DNA from: Lachnospiraceae bacterium
GTDB taxonomy: Bacteria > Bacillota > Clostridia > Lachnospirales > Lachnospiraceae
Direction: 5' to 3'
DNA length: 63,847 nt
Assembly: GCA_021201665.1 (NCBI GenBank)
Contig: JAJQEO010000080.1
Span: 1 to 63,847 of the forward strand
The notes below the pieces were generated by a model that was not told the DNA's origin, searched no databases, and was given only the letters and a program-made list of their open reading frames with translations. The translations under genes were made by a program, and so were the position numbers. This document shows, piece by piece, positions 1 to 9,762 of this stretch. The stretch's first letter is position 1. Each line of letters starts with the position of its first letter.

Positions 1-1973
1 ATAAGGTGGATGTGACCGGAGAGAACGAGATTCCGGGAGCGAGCATGACGGTAACCGACTCCGAAGGCAACATCGTTGACGAATGGGTTTCTACAGAGGA
101 AGCACATGCGATCAGCGGTCTTAAAGTTGGTGAAACCTATACTCTGACGGAAGTTGCCGCGCCGGAAGGATATGTGAAAGCGTCCAGTATTGAGTTTACG
201 GTGAGTGACGACGGAGTGAACCAGGATGTGACCATGGTGGACAAGCAAGTCTTTGTGAGTAAGACAACCATTACCGGCGAGGAGGAACTGCCGGGTGCAA
301 CCCTGACAGTAACCGATTCGGAAGGGAATGTGGTTGATATATGGGTGTCAACCACTGAGCAGCACGCAGTGAGCGGACTGGAAGTTGGCCAGACCTACAC
401 ACTGACCGAAGAAACTGCGCCGGATGGATATGTGGTCGCGACTGACATTGTGTTTACAGTGGAAGATGACGGCACAATCCAGACGGTCACGATGGTGGAT
501 AAGCAGCTCTTTGTTGTGAAGGTAGACAGTTATGTGACGGAGCTTGCAGGAGCAGAACTGGAAGTGCGTGACGCGGATGGAAATGTGGTTGATGCCTGGA
601 CATCCGATGGCACGGCCCATGCGGTGAGCGGCCTTGTAACCGGGCAGACTTATACGCTGGTCGAGACGAAAGCTCCGGAAGGCTACGCGATTGCATCCGA
701 AACAACGTTTACTGTTTCAGAAGATGCTGAGAGCGACACCATCAGCCTGATCAATAAGCAGGTACTCGTTCATAAAGTGGACGTGACCGGAGAAAACGAG
801 GTTCCGGGAGCGAGCATGACGGTAACGGATTCTGAAGGTAACATCGTGGACGAATGGACTTCTACGGAGGAAGCACACGCGATCAGCAATATTCGGGTAG
901 GCGAAAACTACACTTTGACAGAGATCGCCGCGCCGGATGGCTATGTGAAAGCATCGAGCATCACCTTTACAGTGACCGATGATGGGACGGATCAGGAGCT
1001 TACTATGGTTGATAAGCAGGTGTATGTGAGCAAAAAGTCTGTCACCGGCGAGGAAGAACTGGAAGGAGCAACCCTTACAGTAACCGATTCGGAAGGAAAT
1101 GTTGTGGATACCTGGGTATCAACGACAGAAGCACATCCGGTGAGCGGCCTGATCGTAGGTGAAACCTATACACTTACGGAAGAAATCGCCCCTGCCGGAT
1201 ATGCGAAAGCATCCAGCATCGAGTTTACGGTAGAGGATGATTATTCCATTCAGACTGTAACCATGTACGATGAACTGATTGAGTTCACAATCAGTAAAAA
1301 AGACATCACGGACGAGGAAGAACTGCCGGGTGCGCAGCTTGTTATTACGGATTCCGAGGGGAATGTGGTAGATGAGTGGACATCAACGGATGAACCGCAC
1401 ATGATCAACATCGCGGCTGGAACTTATACCCTGACAGAGACGATTGCCCCGGATGGCTATGCGACAGCGGAAAGCATTGAGTTTACGATTGATGATACAC
1501 AGGTACAGCAGACACTGACCATGTATGATGCCCCGATCACGGTGGAAATCAGTAAGAAGGACATCACCAACGATGAAGAGCTGCCGGGTGCGCATCTGAT
1601 CGTAAAAGATGAAGACGGCAATACGGTTGACGAGTGGACTTCTACGGAAGAAGCGCATACCATCACGAATCTCACGGTTGGAACCTATACCCTGACAGAG
1701 ATCACTGCGCCGGACGGATATGAGGTCGCGGAGACGATTACGTTTGAGGTGACAGATACAGCGGAAGTTCAGCATGTCACGATGTATGATTCCCCGAAAG
1801 AAGAGACCGTTGACCTGACCGGGAAGAATACGACGAGCACCAGCTCTGGGACAGTGACGGCATCTTCAGTAAAGACTGGTGATATGTTCCGCTATCTGCC
1901 GGCGCTTCTGGCAATCGCTGCAGGAGCGGCACTGCTTGTAGTGCTTGCAGTGAAAAGAAAGAAAAGAGCCTGA
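1..1973 (+). CDS. CnaB/SpaA-repeat cell-surface protein (5' partial)
   Basis: The reading frame is open to the window edge, so the start lies outside. About 655 residues are visible: seven tandem repeats of roughly 85 residues, beginning near 6, 265, 517, 775, 1032, 1296 and 1554. Each starts with a K-x-D/S-V/I-T-G-E-E-E-L-P-G type strand carrying a candidate isopeptide lysine and ends with YTLTE-x2-AP-x-GY, the E-box of CnaB/SpaA folds. The C-terminus has a Thr/Ser linker, a VKTGD sorting-like motif (not LPXTG), a hydrophobic helix and KRKKRA, which fits sortase anchoring in clostridia. It lies directly upstream of conjugation genes, so a mating-contact adhesin role is inferred. The high identity between repeats suggests recent duplication. 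Confidence 0.85.
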   Translation, partial: KVDVTGENEIPGASMTVTDSEGNIVDEWVSTEEAHAISGLKVGETYTLTEVAAPEGYVKASSIEFTVSDDGVNQDVTMVDKQVFVSKTTITGEEELPGATLTVTDSEGNVVDIWVSTTEQHAVSGLEVGQTYTLTEETAPDGYVVATDIVFTVEDDGTIQTVTMVDKQLFVVKVDSYVTELAGAELEVRDADGNVVDAWTSDGTAHAVSGLVTGQTYTLVETKAPEGYAIASETTFTVSEDAESDTISLINKQVLVHKVDVTGENEVPGASMTVTDSEGNIVDEWTSTEEAHAISNIRVGENYTLTEIAAPDGYVKASSITFTVTDDGTDQELTMVDKQVYVSKKSVTGEEELEGATLTVTDSEGNVVDTWVSTTEAHPVSGLIVGETYTLTEEIAPAGYAKASSIEFTVEDDYSIQTVTMYDELIEFTISKKDITDEEELPGAQLVITDSEGNVVDEWTSTDEPHMINIAAGTYTLTETIAPDGYATAESIEFTIDDTQVQQTLTMYDAPITVEISKKDITNDEELPGAHLIVKDEDGNTVDEWTSTEEAHTITNLTVGTYTLTEITAPDGYEVAETITFEVTDTAEVQHVTMYDSPKEETVDLTGKNTTSTSSGTVTASSVKTGDMFRYLPALLAIAAGAALLVVLAVKRKKRA

Positions 1974-2126
1974 AATGGTTCGCAAAGAAATACGTTAGCA
2001 AGAAACAATATACTTGAGTAACACAGTGGGCAGGGAGAAAAGATTTCCCTGCCTGCTTGCGTCAATGACGGAAAGGCACATTTTGGATGGGAAAATGTGT
2101 CTTCAAAACAGAAGAGGGGGATTCAT

Positions 2127-2459
2127 TTGATAAAAGATAAAAAACGATGGCAGGAGTTTAGCCATAATATAAGGGATGGCTTCAAGCGGATTCTTACCGT
2201 CGCTCCACTGACAGCGCTGACAATCCAGACAACGGCTCACGCGACCAGTGTTGTTACACAAATCAACAGCCTGAGTTCTTTTGTACTGTCGATTATCCAG
2301 GCGGCAGGCGTGATTGTTACGGCGTGGGGCGTTTTTGAATTTGCGAATGGGTACCAGTCCCACGATGGTACGCAGCAAACCTCCGCGTTGAAAAGGATTA
2401 TTGCCGGATTGATCATGGTCGGAGCTGGCACCCTGATGTCTATGCTGGGAGTTTCCTGA
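2127..2459 (+). CDS. VirB2/TrbC-like (Maff2-type) conjugation membrane protein
   Basis: This is a small protein of about 110 residues with a basic N-terminus, a signal-like hydrophobic stretch ending in THA, and two further hydrophobic helices around a short N-G-Y loop. The layout matches Maff2/VirB2-type subunits of clostridial ICE transfer systems. I chose the TTG at 2127 because the purine-rich site AGAGGGGG lies 6 nt upstream; the in-frame GTG at 2097 has no such site. It is followed closely by the VirB6-like gene. The family assignment rests on size, topology and gene order, because primary sequence in this family is weakly conserved. Confidence 0.65.
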   Translation: MIKDKKRWQEFSHNIRDGFKRILTVAPLTALTIQTTAHATSVVTQINSLSSFVLSIIQAAGVIVTAWGVFEFANGYQSHDGTQQTSALKRIIAGLIMVGAGTLMSMLGVS

Positions 2460-2498
2460 TGGAAAAAACAGTGAAAACAAGAAGGGAGGACATCGGAC

Positions 2499-3398
2499 AT
2501 GGGATTGATAAGCAATGCAATCAGCTCTGCTTTTGAGAGCTTTGGCGGGGCAATGATGGATGTCGGGGAGTGGATGTTAAGTGCCGGGTACAATATCTGG
2601 AAAGGCAGTGGCAGCATTGCAATCCAGTACGCGCAGAAAGATCCGATGACCGTCTCGAATGCATGGGGAACAGTGACTGGGAGTATTTATAATATTATGC
2701 TTTCGGTCGCTGCTGCTCTGGCGGTGCTGTTTTTCGTACTTGGATGGCTAAACGAGAGTATTGATATACGCACGAATTTTACGTTGGAAAGTATGTTCCG
2801 GTTTTTTGTCCGGTATGTGATAACTGCTTCCCTTATCGTAAATTCATTGACACTGGCTACTGGAATTACGAAATGTGCAACTGCATTGGTGACATCGGTT
2901 TCTGTGGAAGTAGAAGCGGAAGAAGCGGACGGACTTTTTGATGAAATGAAGAATGAACTGGATGATTCGGACGCGGATGGTGGCACATGGTTAGCGTATG
3001 GCATTGTAGCAATGATTGGCGGTGTAATCGGCGGACTTGTGATTATCGTATGTGCGATTCAGCTGATTTTATCGGTTTTGTCGCGGCTTTTTAAAATGCT
3101 GTTATGTATTCCTTTCGCTCCGGTTGCATTTGCCGGATTTGCTGGTGGACGGGAGTTTTCACAGTCTGGCATAGCGTGGCTGAAAACCTATACTGGTTAC
3201 TGTCTGGAGGCGTTGGTGATTATTCTTGCGATTGACATCAGTTATGGGCTGTTTCAGGACACCTCGGCGTTTGGAAGTGTTGACGGCGTAGTGGGCGTCG
3301 TGCTTGGAATCTGCGAATACTGCCTGCCTATGATAACCGCCTGCGCCTGTGTGAAAGGAGCGGATACAGTAGTACGGCGGTGCCTGGGGCTGGGGTAA
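2499..3398 (+). CDS. VirB6/TrbL-like conjugal transfer channel protein
   Basis: The protein has 299 residues and about six hydrophobic segments, with an acidic hydrophilic loop near residues 130-155 (EVEAEEADGL...DDSD). An N-terminal amphipathic stretch resembles the VirB6/TrbL family members found beside Maff2 and PrgI in Gram-positive ICEs. A strong ribosome-binding site (GAAGGGAGGA) precedes the ATG. The protein would form the inner-membrane pore of the type IV secretion machine. The family call is inferred from topology and from its position between VirB2-like and PrgI genes, now separated from PrgI by a cargo permease. Confidence 0.7.
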   Translation: MGLISNAISSAFESFGGAMMDVGEWMLSAGYNIWKGSGSIAIQYAQKDPMTVSNAWGTVTGSIYNIMLSVAAALAVLFFVLGWLNESIDIRTNFTLESMFRFFVRYVITASLIVNSLTLATGITKCATALVTSVSVEVEAEEADGLFDEMKNELDDSDADGGTWLAYGIVAMIGGVIGGLVIIVCAIQLILSVLSRLFKMLLCIPFAPVAFAGFAGGREFSQSGIAWLKTYTGYCLEALVIILAIDISYGLFQDTSAFGSVDGVVGVVLGICEYCLPMITACACVKGADTVVRRCLGLG

Positions 3399-3476
3399 CT
3401 GAGCAGTAGAATGTCTTATACAGAGTTTTCAGAGCAGTTAGAAATTAACATTTTCAACAATTTGGGGGAATAACGA

Positions 3477-3505
3477 TTGAAACTCTACATAAAAAATGGT
3501 ATTAT
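3477..3505 (+). promoter_or_regulatory. sigma-A promoter ahead of the permease gene
   Basis: TTGAAA at 3477-3482 and TATTAT at 3500-3505 are separated by 17 nt, close to the vegetative consensus. The predicted transcript would start near 3512 and leave about 170 nt of untranslated leader before the permease at 3684. The 285-nt gap between 3399 and 3683 holds this promoter and no gene I can support. Confidence 0.6.
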
Positions 3506-3683
3506 TTTTGAAATTTGGCAGAAAATGCTTGGAAGCTATCCATGACAGGTTGGCAGCCTCCCGGCTTGAATTGGTTCGTTGGAACACAGGAAGTATTTTT
3601 CCGTATATTTGAAAGTCATAGCTAAAAGGATGCTTTGCGAATAAGTATAGAATGTGGTTTGCCAATTGGTATAGGAGGCAGAA

Positions 3684-4472
3684 ATGGATACTTTGAAATA
3701 CCGTATTAAAACATTATTCAAATATAAGGATTTGATTTTTGAACTCGTAAAGCGTGATTTGAAACTAAAATATCGGCGCAGCTTTCTTGGGTATGCATGG
3801 TCTGTTTTGCAGCCGCTTCTTTTAATGATTGTGCTGACAGTAGTTTTTACACAGCTTTTGGGCAAAAACATTGAGAATTATCCGCTCTATCTGTTGTCAG
3901 GACGCATGATGTATGATTTCTTTAAGACAAGCACGACTGGAGCAATGAAATCCGTGACTGGTAATGCTTCTCTGCTGCGGAAGGTTTATTCTCCGAAATA
4001 TATTTTTACATTGGCGAAAGTGACTAGCTGTATGGTAGAAATGGTGTTTTCTTTTGGAGCCTTGTTTATCGTTATGCTGGCTACCGGAGCGAAATTCTAT
4101 GTGACATTGTTTTTTATCCCTCTTGTAGTGCTGCAGATTTATATTTTTTGCTGCGGGGTGGGATTTTTTCTTGCTCAGCTGAATGTGTTTTTCCGCGATA
4201 TTGAGCATATTTATGGCGCGATACTCAATGCATGGTTTTATATGACACCGATTATTTATGAAATTGACCGTCTTCCAGTGTATCTTCAGCTGATAATCAA
4301 AGCGGTGAATCCTTTGTATTATTATGTGGCACAATTCCGGGATATTGTGTACTACGGAAATCTTCCTGGTCCACGCATTTTCTGGGGCGGCTGGGTGATT
4401 GCTTTTTTGATGTTGGCCATTGGTGTGTGGTCTTTTCAACGGTCGAAGGATCGATTTATTTTGTATATCTGA
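3684..4472 (+). CDS. ABC-2 polysaccharide/teichoic acid export permease (TagG-like)
   Basis: The 262-residue protein has six membrane segments. Its N-terminal cytoplasmic region (ELVKRDLKLKYRRSFLG) is the hallmark of ABC-2 permeases exporting polysaccharides or teichoic acid (TagG, Wzm, RfbA). The last segments carry the N-P-L-Y-Y pattern typical of this family. A TagH/Wzt-type ATPase partner should lie next door, but none is present in this window. The gene is AT-richer than its neighbours, has its own promoter and ribosome-binding site (AGGAGG), and interrupts the usual VirB6-PrgI order, so it looks like an inserted cargo gene. It may work with a chromosomal ATPase. Confidence 0.85.
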   Translation: MDTLKYRIKTLFKYKDLIFELVKRDLKLKYRRSFLGYAWSVLQPLLLMIVLTVVFTQLLGKNIENYPLYLLSGRMMYDFFKTSTTGAMKSVTGNASLLRKVYSPKYIFTLAKVTSCMVEMVFSFGALFIVMLATGAKFYVTLFFIPLVVLQIYIFCCGVGFFLAQLNVFFRDIEHIYGAILNAWFYMTPIIYEIDRLPVYLQLIIKAVNPLYYYVAQFRDIVYYGNLPGPRIFWGGWVIAFLMLAIGVWSFQRSKDRFILYI

Positions 4473-4602
4473 CGCGATAAAGTATGGACAGAAGAAATCA
4501 CGGAAATTTCTTGCTTATGCCGGAAGTGGTTTACATGATGGGAAAATGCGAAGTATGTTTTCTTTATCCAGTTGCGCGGGCAGATAAGGAGAGGGGGAAG
4601 AT

Positions 4603-5100
4603 ATGCAGATACCTGTAAATAAGGACATCAATGAATACAAGGACGATTTTTTTAAAGGGATGACATTGAAGCAAACGGTCATGTGTGCACTTACTCTTGG
4701 AGTGGGCGCAGGCTGTTATTTCCTCTGTAACGGAATGCTGGGGCTTCCGCAGACAATATCTCTTTATCTGGTGTTTCCTGCAGCACTTCCATTTGCAGCA
4801 GCCGGATTCCTGAAAATAGACGGGCTGCCGCCGCTTGAATACCTGAAAAGGCGGAGGGCAGTAACGAAACGGGCAGTGTACCGATATCGGCCTTTGGTTT
4901 TTGAGCAAATGGGGTTGGAAATGGAGACGTTCAGTGAAAAGAACCTGCCAGGTGAAGAATGTGGCGGAAGCAGCAGGAAGGAACAAGAGGAAACTGATAA
5001 CAGGAGGCAATATGGCAATACACAACAACCCCAGATAAAACGGAAAGATAGAAAATATCTGCTGGGGCCTTATGAAGAAGACGGGGTGACAGAACCATGA
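4603..5100 (+). CDS. prgI: PrgI family conjugation protein (VirB3-like)
   Basis: The 165-residue protein has a short N-terminus (MQIPVNKDINEYKDDF), two hydrophobic helices at about 25-45 and 50-70, and a Y-L-K-R-R motif, all matching PrgI/VirB3-like proteins that sit in front of VirB4. The C-terminal third is hydrophilic and unconserved. The start follows GAGAGGGGGAAG. Its stop overlaps the VirB4 start by 4 nt (ATGA), so the two are translationally coupled. It is expected to anchor VirB4 to the membrane channel. Confidence 0.85.
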   Translation: MQIPVNKDINEYKDDFFKGMTLKQTVMCALTLGVGAGCYFLCNGMLGLPQTISLYLVFPAALPFAAAGFLKIDGLPPLEYLKRRRAVTKRAVYRYRPLVFEQMGLEMETFSEKNLPGEECGGSSRKEQEETDNRRQYGNTQQPQIKRKDRKYLLGPYEEDGVTEP

Positions 5101-7583
5101 AAATGGCTGATTTTAAAGTAAAGACGGAAAAGGATTACAAGACTCCGGAGTATGTGCAGCAGATTATCCCGATTTACCAGATCAGCGAGGATGGCATTTT
5201 TCAGCTGGAGAATAAGCCGGATGGCGCGAAGAAGCAGTATGACAGGGCTTATTTGTTTGAAGATGCCAATTTTGCGACGATGGATGATTATGAGAAAGAG
5301 GACTTTCTGAAGCTTTACTGTGGGATGCTGAACAGCCTGAATGTTTCCTTTAAAATCTGCGTCATGAATAATAACCGCGATATGGACCAGGTGCGCCGGA
5401 ATATTTTTATCCGCTGCAGAGAAAAACGGTTTAAAGAACTGACAGATTCACTGAACAGCCATATCGAGGATTCTCTTGTAAAGGGTCGTGCCGGAATTGA
5501 CCAGGCGCGGCTTTTTATTATCAGCTGTCAGCGGGAGAATATGGGGCAGGCAAGGGACTATTTTCATTCGATTGAGTCGAATCTTGCACTTTGCTTCAGC
5601 CGGATGAAATCTGCATTGATTCCACTGAACGCGAAAGAACGGCTTCGTTATCTGTTTGCTTTCTACCGGATGGGCGAGGAATCCGAATATGATTTTGACT
5701 TTAAGGAGCCGCTGTGCCGCTTTGACTGGAAGAGCCATATCTGCCCGATGCTGATCCGGGAATGTCAGGACGAATATGGGAAGTTTGACGGTCTGACCAT
5801 GCAGGTGGACGGGAGATATGTGAGAGTCCTGTATCTTCCAAAGTTTCCCAATACGATTGATACATCGGTAATCCAGAAGCTGATGGGCGGCTCTCAGCAT
5901 GTGATACTCACGATTGATGCAGCGGCAATCCCACAGGAAGTGACGCGGAAAAGAATGGATGAACTGTATCTGCAGAACAGCCGCGCGATTGAGAAGCAGC
6001 AGGAGGCTCGGAACAACGCCCGCGCATGGTCTTCAGACATCACATACGAGCGGCGCAGGGAAAAGGAAGAGCTGGAATCTTACATGGACATCCTGAATGA
6101 GAACGACGAGAAGATGTTTTATGTTGGGGTTTACGCAATTCTTACGGCAGACAGTATGAGTGGGCTGGAAAATGATGTGGTGGCATTCTGCCAGACAGCA
6201 GAGAGCGAAGGATTTGTTTTCCAGCCAACGAGGTGGCTGCAGATCGATGCGATCAATACGGCACTGCCGACCGGGGCACGTTTTTGTACGGACGGTTTGC
6301 GGCCGTTGTTTACACAGCCACTCTGCGCCATGACGCCCTTTGTCGTGCATGAACTGTATCATCCGGGCGGGCTGTTTTATGGCGTAAACCAGGTGTCAAA
6401 GAATGTCCTGATCGGAGACCGGAAGCATCTGAAAAATGGGAATGGATTTGTGCTGGGGACGACCGGAAGCGGAAAAAGCATGTATGTCAAGATCGAGATC
6501 GTGGAAGCGTTTTTACGGCTGAAAGACGATATTATCATCATTGACCCGCAACAGGAATACAAGGCCGTCACGCAATATCTGGGCGGTGAATATGTGGAAT
6601 TTGGCTCCGGCGCAGGGAACTATGTGAATCCGCTTGATACGGATATCCTGGAATTTATGGAGCCTGACCGGTTTCTCGTAGACAAGACGCAGCTGATGTG
6701 CAGCCTGTTCACACAGATTAAAGGAGAGATTAGCGGACAGGAACGTTCCCTGATCGGGCGGTGTGTAAAGCGCGTCTATGAGCCGGTTTTGAAAAAGCGC
6801 GGAAGGCGGGCCGCAGCACCGACGCTACTCGATTTTTATAATGAGCTAGGGAAACAGGAGGAACTGCTGGCGCAGGAACTGAAGCTGGATCTGGAAATCT
6901 TTGTAAATGGTGCGCTTGATATGTTTGCAAAGCCGACAAACGTAAATACCAGAAACCGGCTGACCGTCTATGGGATTGCAGACCTGGGGGAAGAGCAGAG
7001 CGGAATCGGGATGCTGATCATGCTCGAAGGAATCCGTGCGCGGATTGCAAGGAATGCAGTAAAGGGCAGGGCAACCTGGCTTTATGTCGATGAATTTCAC
7101 AACATGACCGCGCACCAGTACACGGCGAATTTTTTTGAAAAGATATGGAAAGAAGTGCGCAAGCTGGGCGGCATCTGCACGGCAATCACACAAAATATCG
7201 CGGACTGCCTGTCCTTAAAGACAATCGAGACGATGCTCTGTAACAGTGAATATATTGCCTTCTTTAACCAGTCTGAGATTGAAATGGAAATCCTGCGGAA
7301 CACGCTTCGGATATCGGAAAATCTTCTGGAATATGTGCAGAACACATCCCCTGGCTGTGGTCTTTTGAAATTTGGCGGCGGGACATTCATCCCTGCGGAT
7401 GCGCGGATACCGAAGGACTCCGAAATGTATCGTCTGGCAAACACGAATTTCCATGAAATCCAGAAGGCAAAGCGGAAGGAGAAAAAGCGGATGGGGAATG
7501 CCCTGCTTGATCTTCCGGAAGATGTAATGGAAAGCATCCGGGATGCCCCGACGCAACAGGAAATGATTTATCCGATAGAATAA
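5097..7583 (+). CDS. VirB4-type conjugation ATPase
   Basis: The 828-residue protein is the ATPase that powers assembly and transport of the type IV secretion system. The Walker A motif GTTGSGKS lies at about residues 454-461 and Walker B (LYVDEFHN) at about 661-668, followed by an A-I-T-Q-N sensor segment. The N-terminal half is the variable CagE/VirB4 domain. Length and motif spacing are normal for Firmicute ICE members. It is coupled to PrgI upstream, and about 100 nt separate it from the wall hydrolase downstream. Confidence 0.95.
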   Translation: MKMADFKVKTEKDYKTPEYVQQIIPIYQISEDGIFQLENKPDGAKKQYDRAYLFEDANFATMDDYEKEDFLKLYCGMLNSLNVSFKICVMNNNRDMDQVRRNIFIRCREKRFKELTDSLNSHIEDSLVKGRAGIDQARLFIISCQRENMGQARDYFHSIESNLALCFSRMKSALIPLNAKERLRYLFAFYRMGEESEYDFDFKEPLCRFDWKSHICPMLIRECQDEYGKFDGLTMQVDGRYVRVLYLPKFPNTIDTSVIQKLMGGSQHVILTIDAAAIPQEVTRKRMDELYLQNSRAIEKQQEARNNARAWSSDITYERRREKEELESYMDILNENDEKMFYVGVYAILTADSMSGLENDVVAFCQTAESEGFVFQPTRWLQIDAINTALPTGARFCTDGLRPLFTQPLCAMTPFVVHELYHPGGLFYGVNQVSKNVLIGDRKHLKNGNGFVLGTTGSGKSMYVKIEIVEAFLRLKDDIIIIDPQQEYKAVTQYLGGEYVEFGSGAGNYVNPLDTDILEFMEPDRFLVDKTQLMCSLFTQIKGEISGQERSLIGRCVKRVYEPVLKKRGRRAAAPTLLDFYNELGKQEELLAQELKLDLEIFVNGALDMFAKPTNVNTRNRLTVYGIADLGEEQSGIGMLIMLEGIRARIARNAVKGRATWLYVDEFHNMTAHQYTANFFEKIWKEVRKLGGICTAITQNIADCLSLKTIETMLCNSEYIAFFNQSEIEMEILRNTLRISENLLEYVQNTSPGCGLLKFGGGTFIPADARIPKDSEMYRLANTNFHEIQKAKRKEKKRMGNALLDLPEDVMESIRDAPTQQEMIYPIE

Positions 7584-7687
7584 GCGAAAGCGTTTTATCC
7601 GCCTTCTGTATTTCTTATTCAGTTGGATGGGTATATAGGGGAGAAAGAATGGAGGGATTCTGATTCATTGAGGGGAAGGTGGCACGA

Positions 7688-9739
7688 ATGGAAATCAGAC
7701 AGAAGGAAGAAGTACGGGATATTGATACGAGGGATGTCAACCTTCGGGCTACAGATAAAAGCAAAATCTGGTCCCCGCGCAGCACAGCTGACAGGATAGG
7801 GGCTGAAAATCCGGGATTTAGCGTAAAGGTGAAAAACGCCAGGTTCACGGGGTATGGGACGGGATATAAGGAGCTTTCGGAAGAAAGCCGGGAGGCGCTT
7901 GCTTCACTTACGCGGGAGCAAAGAAAACAATGGAACAGCTACAGCCGCCGGGAACAGCTGCAGATATTGAATATGGTAGAGAAAAGGGTAAAACGGCGGC
8001 TAAGGTATCAGGATAGGACAGAAATGGTTGAGCCAGCGTTTGCTGCGCGAAAAGACATGAGTCTCAGATACCGGATATCTGACGAAGACCGGGACAGTCC
8101 AAAACCGCAAAATGCGCATACAACTGTAAAAGCCACGAGAGAGATTCGCGCCCCTGCGGAACCCCCAAAAATTCGCAAAGATGACGACCGTGGGAAATAT
8201 ATCTATGTGAATCCGCAGATCTCCCGGGAAAAGCTTGAAGCAGTACGGCGGAACAGGGCGCAGAAGGATTTTCGGCAGAAAAAGCAGTCTGTTCCTGTAA
8301 TTAAGGAAGCCCGCCAGCGTCTTACAGCTGTACAGACTCAGCGGAGAACGCAGGGAGCCAGGCTGCAGAAGGCAGATACTGTATGTCATGTGGGAAATGA
8401 CGACGAAAATCGGGTTGATTCTTTTCAAAAGAAATCGGACAGACTTGCAGCAGTACCATTGGAAAAACGCCGGAATAAATCCGCAGGTATCCGGAAAAGG
8501 AATCCGGAGAGGGCTTATCACCGAGTATTTTACTTACCATATTCGGATAAAAAGTATTTCTGGAAAAAAGCGGAGGAACGCAGAACCTCAGATGGATTCC
8601 AAAAGGAATCCGCATCGAAGAAAAAAATGTATATCCGTGAGCTTGGCAGCCTGCTTGATCAGGATGCCAGGAAACGGGAATCCGTCCAAAAACTGCAGAA
8701 GTCGGAGATGGTTGAACAGGCGGAGCTTGAACGGGAAACTGCTGCGAATACGGTGCGCACGGTTGCTATCCCGGTCAGAATAAAAGCGGCAGAAATAAAA
8801 ATTCAGATCCAGAAGAAGGCAGTCGAAATTACTGCCGGAATCGGAAAATATCTTGCTTTGGTTGGGGGAGCAGTCTTGCTCCTTCTTTTTATGCTCACCT
8901 TTTTTGCCGCGTTGTTCGGGAGCCTTGCGGGAGAAGAAGAGAACAGCACCCTGTATTCCGCATCCGGCAGTGAAATCGTTGAATATGCGCAGTCCTGGAT
9001 TGGGATTACCCAATATTCCTATGGTGCCGGGCGCGGTTCGGCAACGGACTGGCAGGATTATTCCGATTGCAGTTCTTTTGTTCATGGAGTATTCAGCCAT
9101 TTTGGAATCGAGATCGGATGGACGACGACCGCTATGGAAGATATGGGAACATTGGTCGATGGGGGATTAAGCGATGCCCTGCCGGGAGATATTGTCCTCT
9201 TTTATGATGGCTGGGTTCAGTCTGGAAACAGCGCCCATGTCGGCATTTATGCTGGGGATGGGATGATGGTGCATAATTCTGTGAGCCGAGGGGTCTGCAT
9301 GTCCGGCGTGGCTTCTGATGGCAGACAGTATGTGGTGCGGCGGGTGCTTACAGGGACAACATCCGGAAACAGTACGGACAATACCAGCTATACGCAGGAA
9401 CAGATGGAGACAATCTGGGCGATCGTATGCCAGGAGGACGGTGGAAGTTATGTGGGCGCGCTTGCAGTAATCAGTACCGCAATGAACCGTGTAGACAGCG
9501 CACAATGGTCTTATCTGGGCAGCAATGCCTATGCGCAGCTGACCGCCAGCGGACAGTTTTGCTACAGCATTGACAATAACTGGAAGCGGTATCTGGGCGG
9601 GAACGTACCGGATTATGTCAAACAGGCGGTCAGCGACTGCCTTGAAAATGGAATCCGGAACCATTCCCATACGAGCTTCCGCAGTTACTACACAGAAGGC
9701 TCCGAGCAGATCGGCGGAGGAAACTATTACTTTGGCTAA
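7688..9739 (+). CDS. Membrane-anchored NlpC/P60 and SleB-type wall hydrolase (VirB1-like)
   Basis: This is a 683-residue bifunctional peptidoglycan hydrolase. Residues 1-385 are a very basic cytoplasmic region, and a membrane helix spans about 388-412. An NlpC/P60 domain occupies about 428-540, with Cys461 (DCSSF) and His517 (SAHVGIY) as the catalytic pair. A SleB/Hydrolase_2 domain (Q-E-D-G-G-S-Y...AVISTAMNRV) runs from about 569 to the end. I chose ATG 7688 over GTG 7679 because AGGGGAAGG lies 8 nt upstream. It would open the wall locally for the mating channel. The long basic cytoplasmic arm is unusual and may contact DNA or other transfer proteins. Confidence 0.9.
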   Translation: MEIRQKEEVRDIDTRDVNLRATDKSKIWSPRSTADRIGAENPGFSVKVKNARFTGYGTGYKELSEESREALASLTREQRKQWNSYSRREQLQILNMVEKRVKRRLRYQDRTEMVEPAFAARKDMSLRYRISDEDRDSPKPQNAHTTVKATREIRAPAEPPKIRKDDDRGKYIYVNPQISREKLEAVRRNRAQKDFRQKKQSVPVIKEARQRLTAVQTQRRTQGARLQKADTVCHVGNDDENRVDSFQKKSDRLAAVPLEKRRNKSAGIRKRNPERAYHRVFYLPYSDKKYFWKKAEERRTSDGFQKESASKKKMYIRELGSLLDQDARKRESVQKLQKSEMVEQAELERETAANTVRTVAIPVRIKAAEIKIQIQKKAVEITAGIGKYLALVGGAVLLLLFMLTFFAALFGSLAGEEENSTLYSASGSEIVEYAQSWIGITQYSYGAGRGSATDWQDYSDCSSFVHGVFSHFGIEIGWTTTAMEDMGTLVDGGLSDALPGDIVLFYDGWVQSGNSAHVGIYAGDGMMVHNSVSRGVCMSGVASDGRQYVVRRVLTGTTSGNSTDNTSYTQEQMETIWAIVCQEDGGSYVGALAVISTAMNRVDSAQWSYLGSNAYAQLTASGQFCYSIDNNWKRYLGGNVPDYVKQAVSDCLENGIRNHSHTSFRSYYTEGSEQIGGGNYYFG

Positions 9740-9741
9740 CA

Positions 9742-9759
9742 GTCCAGAACAGCAGCAAA
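9742..9759 (+). repeat. 18-nt direct repeat, copy 1
   Basis: GTCCAGAACAGCAGCAAA here recurs exactly at 9961-9978. The pair brackets a segment made almost entirely of stem-loops, between the wall hydrolase stop and the next gene. Confidence 0.85.
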
Positions 9760-9762
9760 ATG

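Noticed and set aside
1..1973. The seven DNA repeats as a mobile or CRISPR-like array
   Set aside because: The repeats keep reading frame and encode CnaB-type domains, so protein duplication explains them.
8388..9170. Open frames of 131 and 105 codons inside the wall hydrolase gene
   Set aside because: They have no motifs or ribosome-binding sites, and the hydrolase frame carries two recognised domains across the region.
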